Under the pieces are notes generated by a model. That model was not told where the DNA came from and ran no database searches. It saw only the letters and a program-made list of their open reading frames with translations. From assembly GCA_000433755.1 (NCBI GenBank), contig FR891244.1, forward strand, positions 1-23,664: a stretch of DNA of 23,664 nt, in the 5' to 3' direction. Origin of the DNA: Clostridium sp. CAG:465 (GTDB lineage: Bacteria; Bacillota; Clostridia; TANB77; CAG-465). Every line of letters starts with the position of its first letter. Position 1 is the stretch's first letter. Of this stretch, positions 1 to 6,401 are shown piece after piece. The position numbers and the translations under genes are program-made.

Positions 1-1
1 T

Positions 2-41
2 AAAATAATAAAATAATAAAATAATAAAATAATAAAATAAT
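2..41. repeat. 8-bp tandem repeat, at least five copies
   Basis: The unit AAAATAAT is repeated five times without interruption, followed by a partial copy. The array touches the left edge of the window, so five is a minimum. It ends about 10 bp before the putative -35 element of the first gene. Arrays like this can change length by slipped-strand replication, which could alter expression of that gene (inference). Confidence 0.9.
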
Positions 42-50
42 AAATATGTA

Positions 51-79
51 TTGCCTAGTGATATTTTTTGTGGTAATAT
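51..79 (+). promoter_or_regulatory. candidate sigma-A promoter of the DUF4190-like gene
   Basis: TTGCCT at 51-56 and TAATAT at 74-79 are separated by 17 nt. A TGG just before the -10 gives an extended -10 element. Each hexamer matches consensus at four of six positions. Confidence 0.4.
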
Positions 80-105
80 TTTATTATATTTTAGGAGGTT
101 AGTAT

Positions 106-825
106 ATGAAAGAAAAAAAGGGGCTTGGGATAGCTTCAATGGTATTAGGTATAATAGCAATAATATGTAGTTTAATATACATATCTATTCCTTTGGCGTT
201 ATTATCAATTATACTTGGTATAATTTCATTAGTAAAAAAGCAAAAAAAGGCATTTGGAATAGCAGGAATTATTCTATCAGCAGTATCAATAATTATTACA
301 ATATTATGGACTTTTTTTATAATATTTATAGCTGGAAAACCAACTTTGATTAATGAAGAAAATATAAAGTCTAATATTACAGAATTGTATAATGATATTT
401 CTGAGGGAATTACAGATGATTTAGATGTAGAGAATAAAATCAAGGGAAATAAATGGATGGCAAGTGATGGTTCAGTTTTAGAGTTAAAAGATGATGGAAC
501 ATATTATTGGTATGAAGATGAAAATGATAAATCAGATAATTATTATGAAGGAGAGTATACTGTTTCTTTAGGGGATAGTGCAATAGAGCAAATTAATGAA
601 GAATATGTTTTTAATGAAGAGGAATTTAATAAAAATACATCTATTCTAAGGACAGATATATATTATCTTGAATTAAATAGGAAAAAATCAGTTATTGATG
701 GTAAGATATCTATTTCAACAATAAATACTCCATATGCTTTATTTTTCTATAATGCATCATCAGACGAATGTGTAGGAATGAATCTTAGCACTCAAAATAG
801 AGTTTATTTTAAAAAAGTAAATTAA
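106..825 (+). CDS. DUF4190-like membrane protein with extracytoplasmic C-terminal domain
   Basis: This 239-residue protein is of unknown function. The first 78 residues form two or three hydrophobic segments (about 8-43 and 50-76). They are rich in Gly and Ile and contain the repeated pattern LGI(I)xLV/AI typical of DUF4190 membrane modules. A linker follows, and then a soluble domain from about residue 112. The stretch GNKWMASDGSVLELKDDGTY resembles the start of small lipocalin-like or DUF domains that read as 'W ... DGS.LxLxxDGTY' in clostridial surface proteins. The ATG is 7 nt after a strong AGGAGG (93-98). The gene is a single transcription unit ending at a bidirectional terminator shared with the convergent neighbour. 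The membrane topology is visible in the sequence, the domain name is recognition by pattern, and the function is unknown. Confidence 0.75.
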   Translation: MKEKKGLGIASMVLGIIAIICSLIYISIPLALLSIILGIISLVKKQKKAFGIAGIILSAVSIIITILWTFFIIFIAGKPTLINEENIKSNITELYNDISEGITDDLDVENKIKGNKWMASDGSVLELKDDGTYYWYEDENDKSDNYYEGEYTVSLGDSAIEQINEEYVFNEEEFNKNTSILRTDIYYLELNRKKSVIDGKISISTINTPYALFFYNASSDECVGMNLSTQNRVYFKKVN

Positions 826-830
826 AAATA

Positions 831-865
831 GATAAAGTAGCACTTTAGTGTTACTTTATCTTTTT
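831..865. terminator. bidirectional intrinsic terminator
   Basis: A 13-bp stem with one G-U pair (831-843 with 848-860) and a TTTA loop is followed by TTTTT on the plus strand. On the minus strand it is followed by TATTTTT. It lies between convergent genes ending at 825 and 864 and probably serves both. Confidence 0.85.
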
Positions 866-1328
866 ATTTATCCTTAAAAAATTTTTTAAATATAAATGTA
901 ACAAAAGGACCTGCATAGAATACTTGAAAACATAATGCCATAGGAAAACTTAGAATAATAGCTTGCAACCAGTGAGAAATTATATTACTAATATTATCAA
1001 AATTAAATAGTAAGCTTCCGATAAAGCTCATTACTGGACACATTAAACAAACTATTATTGATGCCATTATTATAGTTATAAATATTGGTTTTGTATTTTC
1101 TGGAGATACAAGTTTAAATGTTAATTTTTTTGCAATTTTACCTACAATAAAAAATTCTAGTAAAAAAGCAATTGCTCCCATAAGAGGTAATTCTTTTAAT
1201 GCAAAAAGAAATATACTATTGTTTAATCCTCCCATATTTATTGAAATGTTGTAGCAAACCATTGCGTATACCATTACTATAACCATAATAATGGTGTAAA
1301 TAAAATCTTGAAACTTTGTTTTTGGCAT
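864..1328 (-). CDS. DUF2798-like four-helix membrane protein
   Basis: The 154-residue protein has four hydrophobic segments (about residues 9-31, 42-62, 82-107 and 120-146). They are arranged as two similar halves: each half has a helix followed by a helix with a Pro-containing start. The second half ends with SFPMALCFQVFYAGPFVTFI, close to the (N/S)FPMA..xQ..xAGPxV motif of DUF2798 proteins. The function of that family is unknown. The start follows AAAGGAG (read on the minus strand, 1340-1346) at a normal distance. Positively charged ends (PKTK at the N-terminus, KKFFKDK at the C-terminus) suggest both termini are cytoplasmic. The gene is alone on its strand and has its own extended -10 promoter upstream. 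Confidence 0.75.
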   Translation of the reverse strand: MPKTKFQDFIYTIIMVIVMVYAMVCYNISINMGGLNNSIFLFALKELPLMGAIAFLLEFFIVGKIAKKLTFKLVSPENTKPIFITIIMASIIVCLMCPVMSFIGSLLFNFDNISNIISHWLQAIILSFPMALCFQVFYAGPFVTFIFKKFFKDK

Positions 1329-1441
1329 AATAAAAAAACTCCTTTCTTAAAAATAATAAGCATATATAAAATGTGTTGTTCGTTAGCATTATTTTTAATA
1401 ATGTGGCGTTTCCAATTAAAACCTAATATATAGCTGTTTAC

Positions 1442-1450
1442 ATTATAACA
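1442..1450 (-). promoter_or_regulatory. extended -10 promoter candidate for the DUF2798-like gene
   Basis: Read on the minus strand, this is TGTTATAAT: a perfect -10 hexamer with the TGn extension. No convincing -35 lies 17 nt upstream. The implied leader is about 105 nt and contains a small 7-bp hairpin (1387-1403). Confidence 0.4.
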
Positions 1451-1516
1451 TAAAAAATAAATTTACGTAATAGTTAAATTACAAAAATCGTTTTATTTTA
1501 TCATTTATCGCCAAAA

Positions 1517-1523
1517 TTCGACA
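1517..1523. promoter_or_regulatory. possible Spo0A box upstream of the YHYH gene
   Basis: TTCGACA is the exact complement of the Spo0A core TGTCGAA and lies 44 nt before the start codon. It overlaps a -35-like TCGACA (1518-1523), which stands 19 nt from GATAAT (1543-1548). The same heptamer also occurs inside the next gene at 2726-2732, so a chance match is quite possible. Confidence 0.3.
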
Positions 1524-1566
1524 AATATTTAAGAACGTTAGTGATAATATATAAATAGGTGATTTT

Positions 1567-2463
1567 ATGTATAGGAAATTTAAAATTGTATTATGTTTTT
1601 TAATGACTATTATATTAATTTGTTCATCATGTACTGCACATTCTGGAAGAACTGATAGATATGGAGGACATAAGGATAATAAAAATGTGAGTGGATTGGG
1701 AAGTTATCATTACCATTGTGGAGGTCATCCAGCACATTTGCATAAAAATGGAGTATGTCCATATACTAATAATTCCAATATAAAAAATAACTCAAAAAAT
1801 AGTTCTAGCTCAGTAAATACGACTAGTAATTTTTCTACAAGTAAACCAGTACAAGAACCAGTAAATATACCAGTAGAGAGTATTAATTTTAAAGAAAAAT
1901 CAGTAACTATTGAGTTAGGTACCAAATTAAAACCAGAATTTACTATTAATCCAAGTAATGCAACTAATAAAAATGTAAAATATTCTACCAATAATTCTGA
2001 CATTATAACTATAAATGAAGATGGAAATATAATAACAAATAAAGTTGGGAAAGCAGATTATACTGTAACGACAAATAATGGAAAAACTGCAATACTTAGT
2101 GTGAATGTTGTATGTTATCCAGAAAGTATAAAAATAACAAACTATGAAAATAGGGAATATACAGTTGGTAATGTTATAGAACTAAGTACTGAAATTTTAC
2201 CTAGTAATTCAAGTAGGTCTATTACATGGAGTAGTAGTGATGAAAAAATAGCTACTGTGTCTTTAACAGGTAAGGTAACATTTTATTCGACTGGTACTGT
2301 TAAAATATCTGCAAAAGATATTAGAGGTAAAAGTGATAGTATAGAGTTTAATGTTGTAGAAAAAAATACTTTTAAAGGATTGATAGTCTTTTTTATAATT
2401 ATGTTTGGAATTGGAGCAGTAATTCCATTTGTTTTACATACTATAGAGAAGAAAAGGCCTTAA
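1567..2463 (+). CDS. secreted YHYH-motif protein with two bacterial Ig-like domains and a C-terminal anchor
   Basis: The 298-residue protein starts with a hydrophobic signal (residues 6-19) ending in CSSCTA. The Cys at 22 resembles a lipobox but lacks the usual hydrophobic residue at -3, so lipidation is uncertain. Residues 25-66 form a His-rich YHYH module: HSGRTDRYGGH, then SYHYHCGGHPAHLH, with Cys 51 and Cys 64. It probably binds metal or stabilises a small disulfide fold (inference). A Ser/Asn-rich linker (67-95) leads to two Big_2-type Ig-like domains (about 103-181 and 185-264). The second holds the recognisable ITWSSSDEKIATVSLTGKVT pattern. A single transmembrane helix (about 270-291) and a basic tail EKKRP end the protein, so it appears anchored at both ends or by the C-terminus. 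The ATG follows AGGTGA at 1558-1563. No terminator is visible after the stop. Confidence 0.8.
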   Translation: MYRKFKIVLCFLMTIILICSSCTAHSGRTDRYGGHKDNKNVSGLGSYHYHCGGHPAHLHKNGVCPYTNNSNIKNNSKNSSSSVNTTSNFSTSKPVQEPVNIPVESINFKEKSVTIELGTKLKPEFTINPSNATNKNVKYSTNNSDIITINEDGNIITNKVGKADYTVTTNNGKTAILSVNVVCYPESIKITNYENREYTVGNVIELSTEILPSNSSRSITWSSSDEKIATVSLTGKVTFYSTGTVKISAKDIRGKSDSIEFNVVEKNTFKGLIVFFIIMFGIGAVIPFVLHTIEKKRP

Positions 2464-2490
2464 ATGTCGCTAATAAAACTTTAACAAAAC

Positions 2491-2519
2491 TTGACATAAT
2501 TTTGACGATGATGTATAAT
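2491..2519 (+). promoter_or_regulatory. consensus sigma-A promoter of the ClpP-like gene
   Basis: TTGACA (2491-2496), 17 nt, TATAAT (2514-2519): both hexamers match consensus exactly. Transcription should start near 2526, giving a leader of about 80 nt. Confidence 0.85.
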
Positions 2520-2545
2520 ATTTATGTAGAGTAATTTATGATATA

Positions 2546-2600
2546 CTCTCGAAAATTTTCGGGAGAGGTCAGCTCCTGAATTATTTAACAATAGGAGGCT
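2546..2600 (+). promoter_or_regulatory. leader RNA with mutually exclusive hairpins over the ribosome binding site
   Basis: Three short segments can pair in competing ways. A (2546-2553, CTCTCGAA) pairs with B (2558-2565, TTCGGGAG) over 8 bp with one G-U and an AATT loop. B can instead pair with C (2573-2580, CTCCTGAA), again 8 bp with one G-U, with loop AGGTCAG. When C is free, its CTCCT can pair with AGGAG of the Shine-Dalgarno sequence (2593-2597), and AG 2571-2572 can extend this past a bulged G. A:B would then leave the ribosome site closed and B:C would leave it open. The pairings are direct observations. The switching is inference, and no known riboswitch aptamer is recognised. Confidence 0.5.
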
Positions 2601-2606
2601 TCTTTG

Positions 2607-3155
2607 ATGAACAAAAATGAGTTTGTGATAAATGGCACAATAAATGAAAGGACTTTTGGTGATGCAGTAAATTTTGCATCAGAGGTAGTAAATCTTGGAT
2701 TGAAAAATATTATCGTATTTATCAATTCGACAGGCGGTAGTGTAAATAATGGCTTGGCCATTTATGATTTATTTAAATCACTACCTTGCAATATAACTAC
2801 AGTTGCTTTGGGGAACTGTTTCAGTATTGCTACTGTTATTTTTTCACTTGGTGAAAAAAGATTTATTGGCAAAAATACTAAATTTTTAATTCATAGTTGC
2901 AGTTACAGAGCTGTAGAAAACTCTGAAGCAAATGCATATGAATTAAAAAATATTATAAATAGCATGGAAGATGATAATTCAACAATCATCAATTGCTATT
3001 TAAGTGCGAAGAACTTCATTATGCCTAAAAAGCATCTTGAAGAAATCTTTGCATCAGGTAAAGATGTAAGGTATACTTTACGAGAGCTTCTCATATATGG
3101 CTTCGCAACAGCGCCTCTTGAGGACCTCAAAGAGGTATTTAATGTAAAAAATTGA
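2607..3155 (+). CDS. stand-alone ClpP-like serine protease (ClpP/crotonase fold)
   Basis: The 182-residue protein has the ClpP core layout. GGSVNNGLAIYD (43-54) is the strand-helix element seen in ClpP. Ser 73 in GNCFSIAT occupies the place of the catalytic Ser. His 96 in FLIHS matches the catalytic His of the MIHQP motif, and Asp 153 in GKDVRYT matches the third triad residue. All three catalytic positions are therefore present, but the surrounding sequence differs strongly from housekeeping ClpP. It could be a divergent ClpP paralogue, a phage-type prohead protease relative, or a SppA-like peptidase. There is no signal peptide, so it is cytoplasmic. ATG 2607 is preferred over the adjacent in-frame TTG 2604 because AGGAGG (2593-2598) is 8 nt away. 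No Clp ATPase gene is nearby. G+C is about a third, higher than in core genes here. Confidence 0.7.
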   Translation: MNKNEFVINGTINERTFGDAVNFASEVVNLGLKNIIVFINSTGGSVNNGLAIYDLFKSLPCNITTVALGNCFSIATVIFSLGEKRFIGKNTKFLIHSCSYRAVENSEANAYELKNIINSMEDDNSTIINCYLSAKNFIMPKKHLEEIFASGKDVRYTLRELLIYGFATAPLEDLKEVFNVKN

Positions 3156-3180
3156 TATATACAGTTGATTACTTTTTAAT

Positions 3181-3212
3181 TTCCGAGAACTTTCTCGGGA
3201 ATTCTTCTTTTT
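3181..3212 (+). terminator. intrinsic terminator of the ClpP-like gene
   Basis: Stem CCGAGA (3183-3188) with TCTCGG (3193-3198), loop ACTT, extended by two weaker outer pairs, then the T-rich run TTCTTCTTTTT. Confidence 0.75.
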
Positions 3213-3233
3213 AAATCATAATCAGCAAAATAC

Positions 3234-3262
3234 TTGACATAAAACGAAAAAAGTGCTAAAAT
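3234..3262 (+). promoter_or_regulatory. strong extended -10 promoter of the PIN-domain unit
   Basis: TTGACA (3234-3239), 17 nt, TAAAAT (3257-3262), with TGC directly before the -10. The start site should be near 3269, giving a leader of about 130 nt that contains a small open reading frame. Confidence 0.8.
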
Positions 3263-3338
3263 TTAAAAAGAAGTTTTTTTTGTTAGAGTACGATTGGAAT
3301 CTAATAAATATGATAATTAGTTTTTGGAGGAAACTTAT

Positions 3339-3374
3339 ATGTTATATTCCAGTGTGCTTTTTCAATTTAGCTAA
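3339..3374 (+). CDS. putative 11-residue leader peptide MLYSSVLFQFS
   Basis: A short reading frame with ATG at 3339 and stop TAA at 3372-3374 lies in the leader of the PIN-domain gene. Its ribosome site TTGGAGG (3324-3330) is as good as that of any gene in the window and correctly spaced at 8 nt. The stop is 24 nt before the PIN start codon. TAATTAG (3314-3320) and CTAATTA (3371-3377) are complementary and bracket the leader ORF and its ribosome site. Ribosome movement over the ORF could therefore influence the fold near the PIN ribosome site. Translation is inferred from the signals alone. The peptide has no run of one amino acid that would suggest classic attenuation. Confidence 0.45.
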   Translation: MLYSSVLFQFS

Positions 3375-3398
3375 TTACATTTAAGGAGATAAATTTAT

Positions 3399-4232
3399 AT
3401 GAAATTTGATATGAAAAAAGCTATTGATCTTGCTAAAGAAGGTATGACTAAGGAAGAATTAATGCAGTATTTTGGTATTAATGAAAAAGAATATTATTCA
3501 TGTTTAAAAAATTTTCCAAAAAAGGATAGAGAGAAAATGAGAGGTTTACTTATTAGTAACGGAAAACGTAAGAAAAGCAATGAGAATAATCATATTCCTG
3601 TTACAGTATCAAATGAAGCGAAAAGTGTTATTTATGATACTTCATTTATTATTTCTAATTATTCTGATTTTAAAAATATGTATGGAATAATAATTCCGGA
3701 GGTCCTTGAGCAGCTAATTTATCAAGAAAAAGTTATTAAAAACAGTAAAGTAAAGAAACTTTTTCATATGATTCTTGATGGAAATTGTAGACTCAATCTT
3801 TTACATGATGATGTTATTAATGACAATGAAGTACAATGGTATGAGGATAAAGCTGATATGGCTATAATTTTATGGGCAAAAAAGCTTCCAAATGCTGAAG
3901 TATATACCTGTGATAAAGCATTGGCCATCAGATGTTTACAACAAAATATTAAGTACCGTTACTTTAATATTGAAGGCTATGAAAAAAAGAATCATGAAGT
4001 AGCGTCGCATGGCAGAAAAGTTGAAAATTATAACAGACTTATAAGAAAAGATGGAGATGATTTTTCAATTTTATCTCAAAGTGGTATGATTGTATTCGAT
4101 GAAAATTGTAATGTGAAACGTCCTGATGAAAATTCTCGATATGCTTTGAAGCCAGGATATATGATTAATATTAAAAACAAAATGATGGTAGTTAATGGAA
4201 AATATGAATTAGAAAAAATAAGTAAAAGTTAA
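3399..4232 (+). CDS. HTH-PIN domain protein, putative ribonuclease
   Basis: The 277-residue protein has three parts. Residues 5-45 form a small helical domain: LAKEGMTKEELMQYFGINEK reads as a helix-turn-helix of the resolvase or sigma-like kind. Residues 76-195 form a PIN domain with the full acidic set: Asp 80 (VIYDTSF), Glu 101 (IIPEVLEQL), Asp 153 (DKADMAII) and Asp 172 (YTCDKAL). PIN domains are Mg-dependent RNases of the VapC/FitB type. The C-terminal part (about 215-270) looks beta-rich and ends with a KPGYMINIKNKMMVVNGKYE segment, possibly a small RNA-binding barrel. The protein is longer than a plain VapC toxin, and no antitoxin gene is adjacent, so a toxin role is not supported. The ATG follows AAGGAG (3383-3388). 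It is a single-gene unit with its own promoter, leader peptide and terminator. Confidence 0.75.
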   Translation: MKFDMKKAIDLAKEGMTKEELMQYFGINEKEYYSCLKNFPKKDREKMRGLLISNGKRKKSNENNHIPVTVSNEAKSVIYDTSFIISNYSDFKNMYGIIIPEVLEQLIYQEKVIKNSKVKKLFHMILDGNCRLNLLHDDVINDNEVQWYEDKADMAIILWAKKLPNAEVYTCDKALAIRCLQQNIKYRYFNIEGYEKKNHEVASHGRKVENYNRLIRKDGDDFSILSQSGMIVFDENCNVKRPDENSRYALKPGYMINIKNKMMVVNGKYELEKISKS

Positions 4233-4273
4233 AAAAAGGTATCTCAAGATAAATTCTTGGGATACCTTTTTTT
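4231..4273. terminator. strong intrinsic terminator after the PIN gene
   Basis: A stem of about 19 bp with one G-U pair (4231-4249 with 4255-4273) has a TAAAT loop and is flanked by A and T runs. It begins at the stop codon of the PIN gene. It is symmetrical enough to work in both directions. Confidence 0.9.
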
Positions 4274-4297
4274 CTAACGTTTATTTTTTAAATCCAA

Positions 4298-4326
4298 TTG
4301 ATTTTTTAGACTAATTATTATATAAT
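4298..4326 (+). promoter_or_regulatory. sigma-A promoter of topB
   Basis: TTGATT (4298-4303), 17 nt, TATAAT (4321-4326). The leader would be only about 14 nt and starts almost at the AGAGGT ribosome site. Confidence 0.7.
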
Positions 4327-4346
4327 AAACACAAAAAGAGGTAAAC

Positions 4347-6305
4347 ATGAAAAAGTTAATAATTACAGAAAAGCCGTCTGTAGCAATGGAATTTGCAAAG
4401 GCGTTAAAAATAAATACTAAGAGGATGAATGGGTATCTTGAATCTGATGATTGGGTTATAACTTGGTGCGTTGGACATTTGGTAACTATGAGTTATCCGG
4501 AAGTATATGATGAAAATTTAAGAAAGTGGAAGTTAAGTACACTACCTTTTATTCCAAAAGAATGGAAATATGAAATAATTTCATCTGTTAAAAATCAATT
4601 TGAAATAGTGCAAAGACTTTTACAAAGGGAAGATGTTGAAGTCATATATAACGCAGGAGACTCTGGAAGAGAAGGAGAGTATATACAGCGTTTAGTTTTT
4701 ATGATGGCAAATCCTAATCCAAAGGCAGAAATGAAAAGAGTATGGATTGATTCACAAACACAAGAGGAAATTCAAAGAGGAATTAAAGAGGCAAAAAGCA
4801 TTTCAGAATATGATAGCTTATCTGATAGTGCATATCTAAGAGCTAAGGAAGATTATTTGATAGGAATAAACTTTTCAAGGCTTTTATCTTTGATATATGG
4901 AAGAAGTCTAGCGAAATCTTTAAATGAAGATAAAGCTGTGATTTCAATAGGTAGAGTGATGACATGCGTACTTGGAATGATAGTTACAAGAGAAAGAGAA
5001 ATACGTAATTTTAAAAAGCAAAAATTTTATAAAATAATTGGAAAATTTGGAAATGATGATAGTAATTTTGAAGCTCAGTGGCAGGCTACACAAGAGTCTA
5101 AAGTATATAACTTACCAACTTTATATAATGAAACCGGATTTAAAAAAGAAAGTAGTGCTAAGGAACATATTGATTACATGAAAAATATATCTGATGTTGC
5201 AACTATAAAAGAAATTACTAAGAAAAAAACTAAAGAAAATCCACCACTTTTGTTTAATCTTGCAGAAATTCAAAATACGTGTTCTAAGAAATTTAAGATA
5301 TCACCTGATGAAACATTAAATATAATTCAAGAGTTATATGAAAAAAAATTAGTTACATATCCCAGAACAGATGCTAGAGTTTTATCAACAGGTGTTGCAA
5401 AAGAAATCTCTAAGAATTTAAATGGACTATATAAATCTAATATAGATGATGGAATAAAGAAGTATATAGTAAAAATGATAGAAGAAAAGTATAAGACAAA
5501 TTTACTTAAAACCAAATATGTAAATGATAAAAAAATAACAGATCATTATGCTATAATTCCAACTGGACAAGGTTTTGAAAACTATGAAAAATTAGATAAG
5601 TTAAAAAAAGATGTTTATCATATAATTGTAAAGAGATTTCTAAGTATTTTTTATCCATCAGCTGAGTATAATAGAGTATCTGTGAAATTATGTATAGAAA
5701 ATGAAGAATTTAGTGCAAGTGGTAAAGTATGTATAAATCAAGGATATCTTGAGGTTATAAAAGATGATGATAAAACTGAAAAAGATAGTGAAGGAAAAAA
5801 TGATAACAATGAAAACCTAGATATGCTAAATTCTTTAAAAAAAGGTGAAAAGATATCAATTGTAGATTTAAGTACTAAAGAGGGGGAGACATCGCCACCT
5901 AGTAGATATTCTTCAGGAAATATTATTCTTGCAATGGAAAATGCAGGAAAATTAATTGAAGATGAAGAATTAAGAGAACAAATTAAAGGAAGTGGAATTG
6001 GTACAAGTGCAACTAGAGCTGAAATTATTAAAAAACTAGATAGAATAGAATATATTAGTATAAACAGTAAAACGCAGATACTTACTCCAACAAACAAGGG
6101 TGAAAAGGTGTATGATATTGTTAGAAAATCAATTCCAGATATGTTAAACCCAAAACTTACAGCAAGTTGGGAAAAGGGACTTACAATGGTAGCTCAAAAA
6201 GAAATTCCTAAGGAAGACTTTATGGATAAGTTAGAAGAATATATAAATACTAGAGTAATTAAATTAAAAAAAGCAAGAGATGAATATTTATATGGATATT
6301 ATTAA
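4347..6305 (+). CDS. topB: DNA topoisomerase III (type IA)
   Basis: The 652-residue enzyme relaxes negatively supercoiled DNA and separates linked molecules by cutting one strand and passing another through. The TOPRIM domain carries ITEKPS with Glu 8, and AGDSGREGEY (103-112) with Asp 105 and Glu 109/111. The G in the DxG form is usual for Firmicute TopB proteins. The active-site Tyr 338 sits in LVTYPRTDAR. Conserved landmarks near the end include PPSRYSSGNII.AMENAGK and SGIGTSATRAEII. There is no C-terminal zinc-ribbon region, as in compact TopB proteins. An acidic low-complexity linker (about 472-490, rich in Asp, Lys, Asn) lies before the last catalytic segment. TopB enzymes occur both in chromosomes and on conjugative elements, and no conjugation gene is visible here. 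The gene has its own promoter, and no strong terminator follows it. Confidence 0.95.
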   Translation: MKKLIITEKPSVAMEFAKALKINTKRMNGYLESDDWVITWCVGHLVTMSYPEVYDENLRKWKLSTLPFIPKEWKYEIISSVKNQFEIVQRLLQREDVEVIYNAGDSGREGEYIQRLVFMMANPNPKAEMKRVWIDSQTQEEIQRGIKEAKSISEYDSLSDSAYLRAKEDYLIGINFSRLLSLIYGRSLAKSLNEDKAVISIGRVMTCVLGMIVTREREIRNFKKQKFYKIIGKFGNDDSNFEAQWQATQESKVYNLPTLYNETGFKKESSAKEHIDYMKNISDVATIKEITKKKTKENPPLLFNLAEIQNTCSKKFKISPDETLNIIQELYEKKLVTYPRTDARVLSTGVAKEISKNLNGLYKSNIDDGIKKYIVKMIEEKYKTNLLKTKYVNDKKITDHYAIIPTGQGFENYEKLDKLKKDVYHIIVKRFLSIFYPSAEYNRVSVKLCIENEEFSASGKVCINQGYLEVIKDDDKTEKDSEGKNDNNENLDMLNSLKKGEKISIVDLSTKEGETSPPSRYSSGNIILAMENAGKLIEDEELREQIKGSGIGTSATRAEIIKKLDRIEYISINSKTQILTPTNKGEKVYDIVRKSIPDMLNPKLTASWEKGLTMVAQKEIPKEDFMDKLEEYINTRVIKLKKARDEYLYGYY

Positions 6306-6401
6306 TAAATCTATTATGTAGTATTGATTTTTTTTTTTAATTGTATACTTATTTTAAATTATAGTTTATATTATAATTTAAAAAGAGAGGGGTTAGTTTT
6401 T

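Noticed and set aside
2..41. CRISPR-like or origin iteron array at the left edge
   Set aside because: The unit is only 8 bp, with no spacers and no DnaA box or replication gene nearby. It is a simple tandem repeat.
1725..2003. Long reading frames opposite to or overlapping the main genes
   Set aside because: They lack ribosome sites, have no recognisable domains, and mirror the composition of the genes on the other strand.
3399..4232. PIN gene as the toxin of a VapBC pair with the 11-codon ORF as antitoxin
   Set aside because: Eleven residues are too few for a VapB antitoxin, and the PIN protein is much longer than VapC.
4231..4273. Inverted repeat as a transposon end
   Set aside because: It is a single hairpin with T run directly at a stop codon. 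There is no second copy, no target-site duplication and no transposase.
4347..6305. topB as a sign of an integrative conjugative element
   Set aside because: No relaxase, T4SS, integrase or attachment site is visible in the window, and chromosomal TopB is common.
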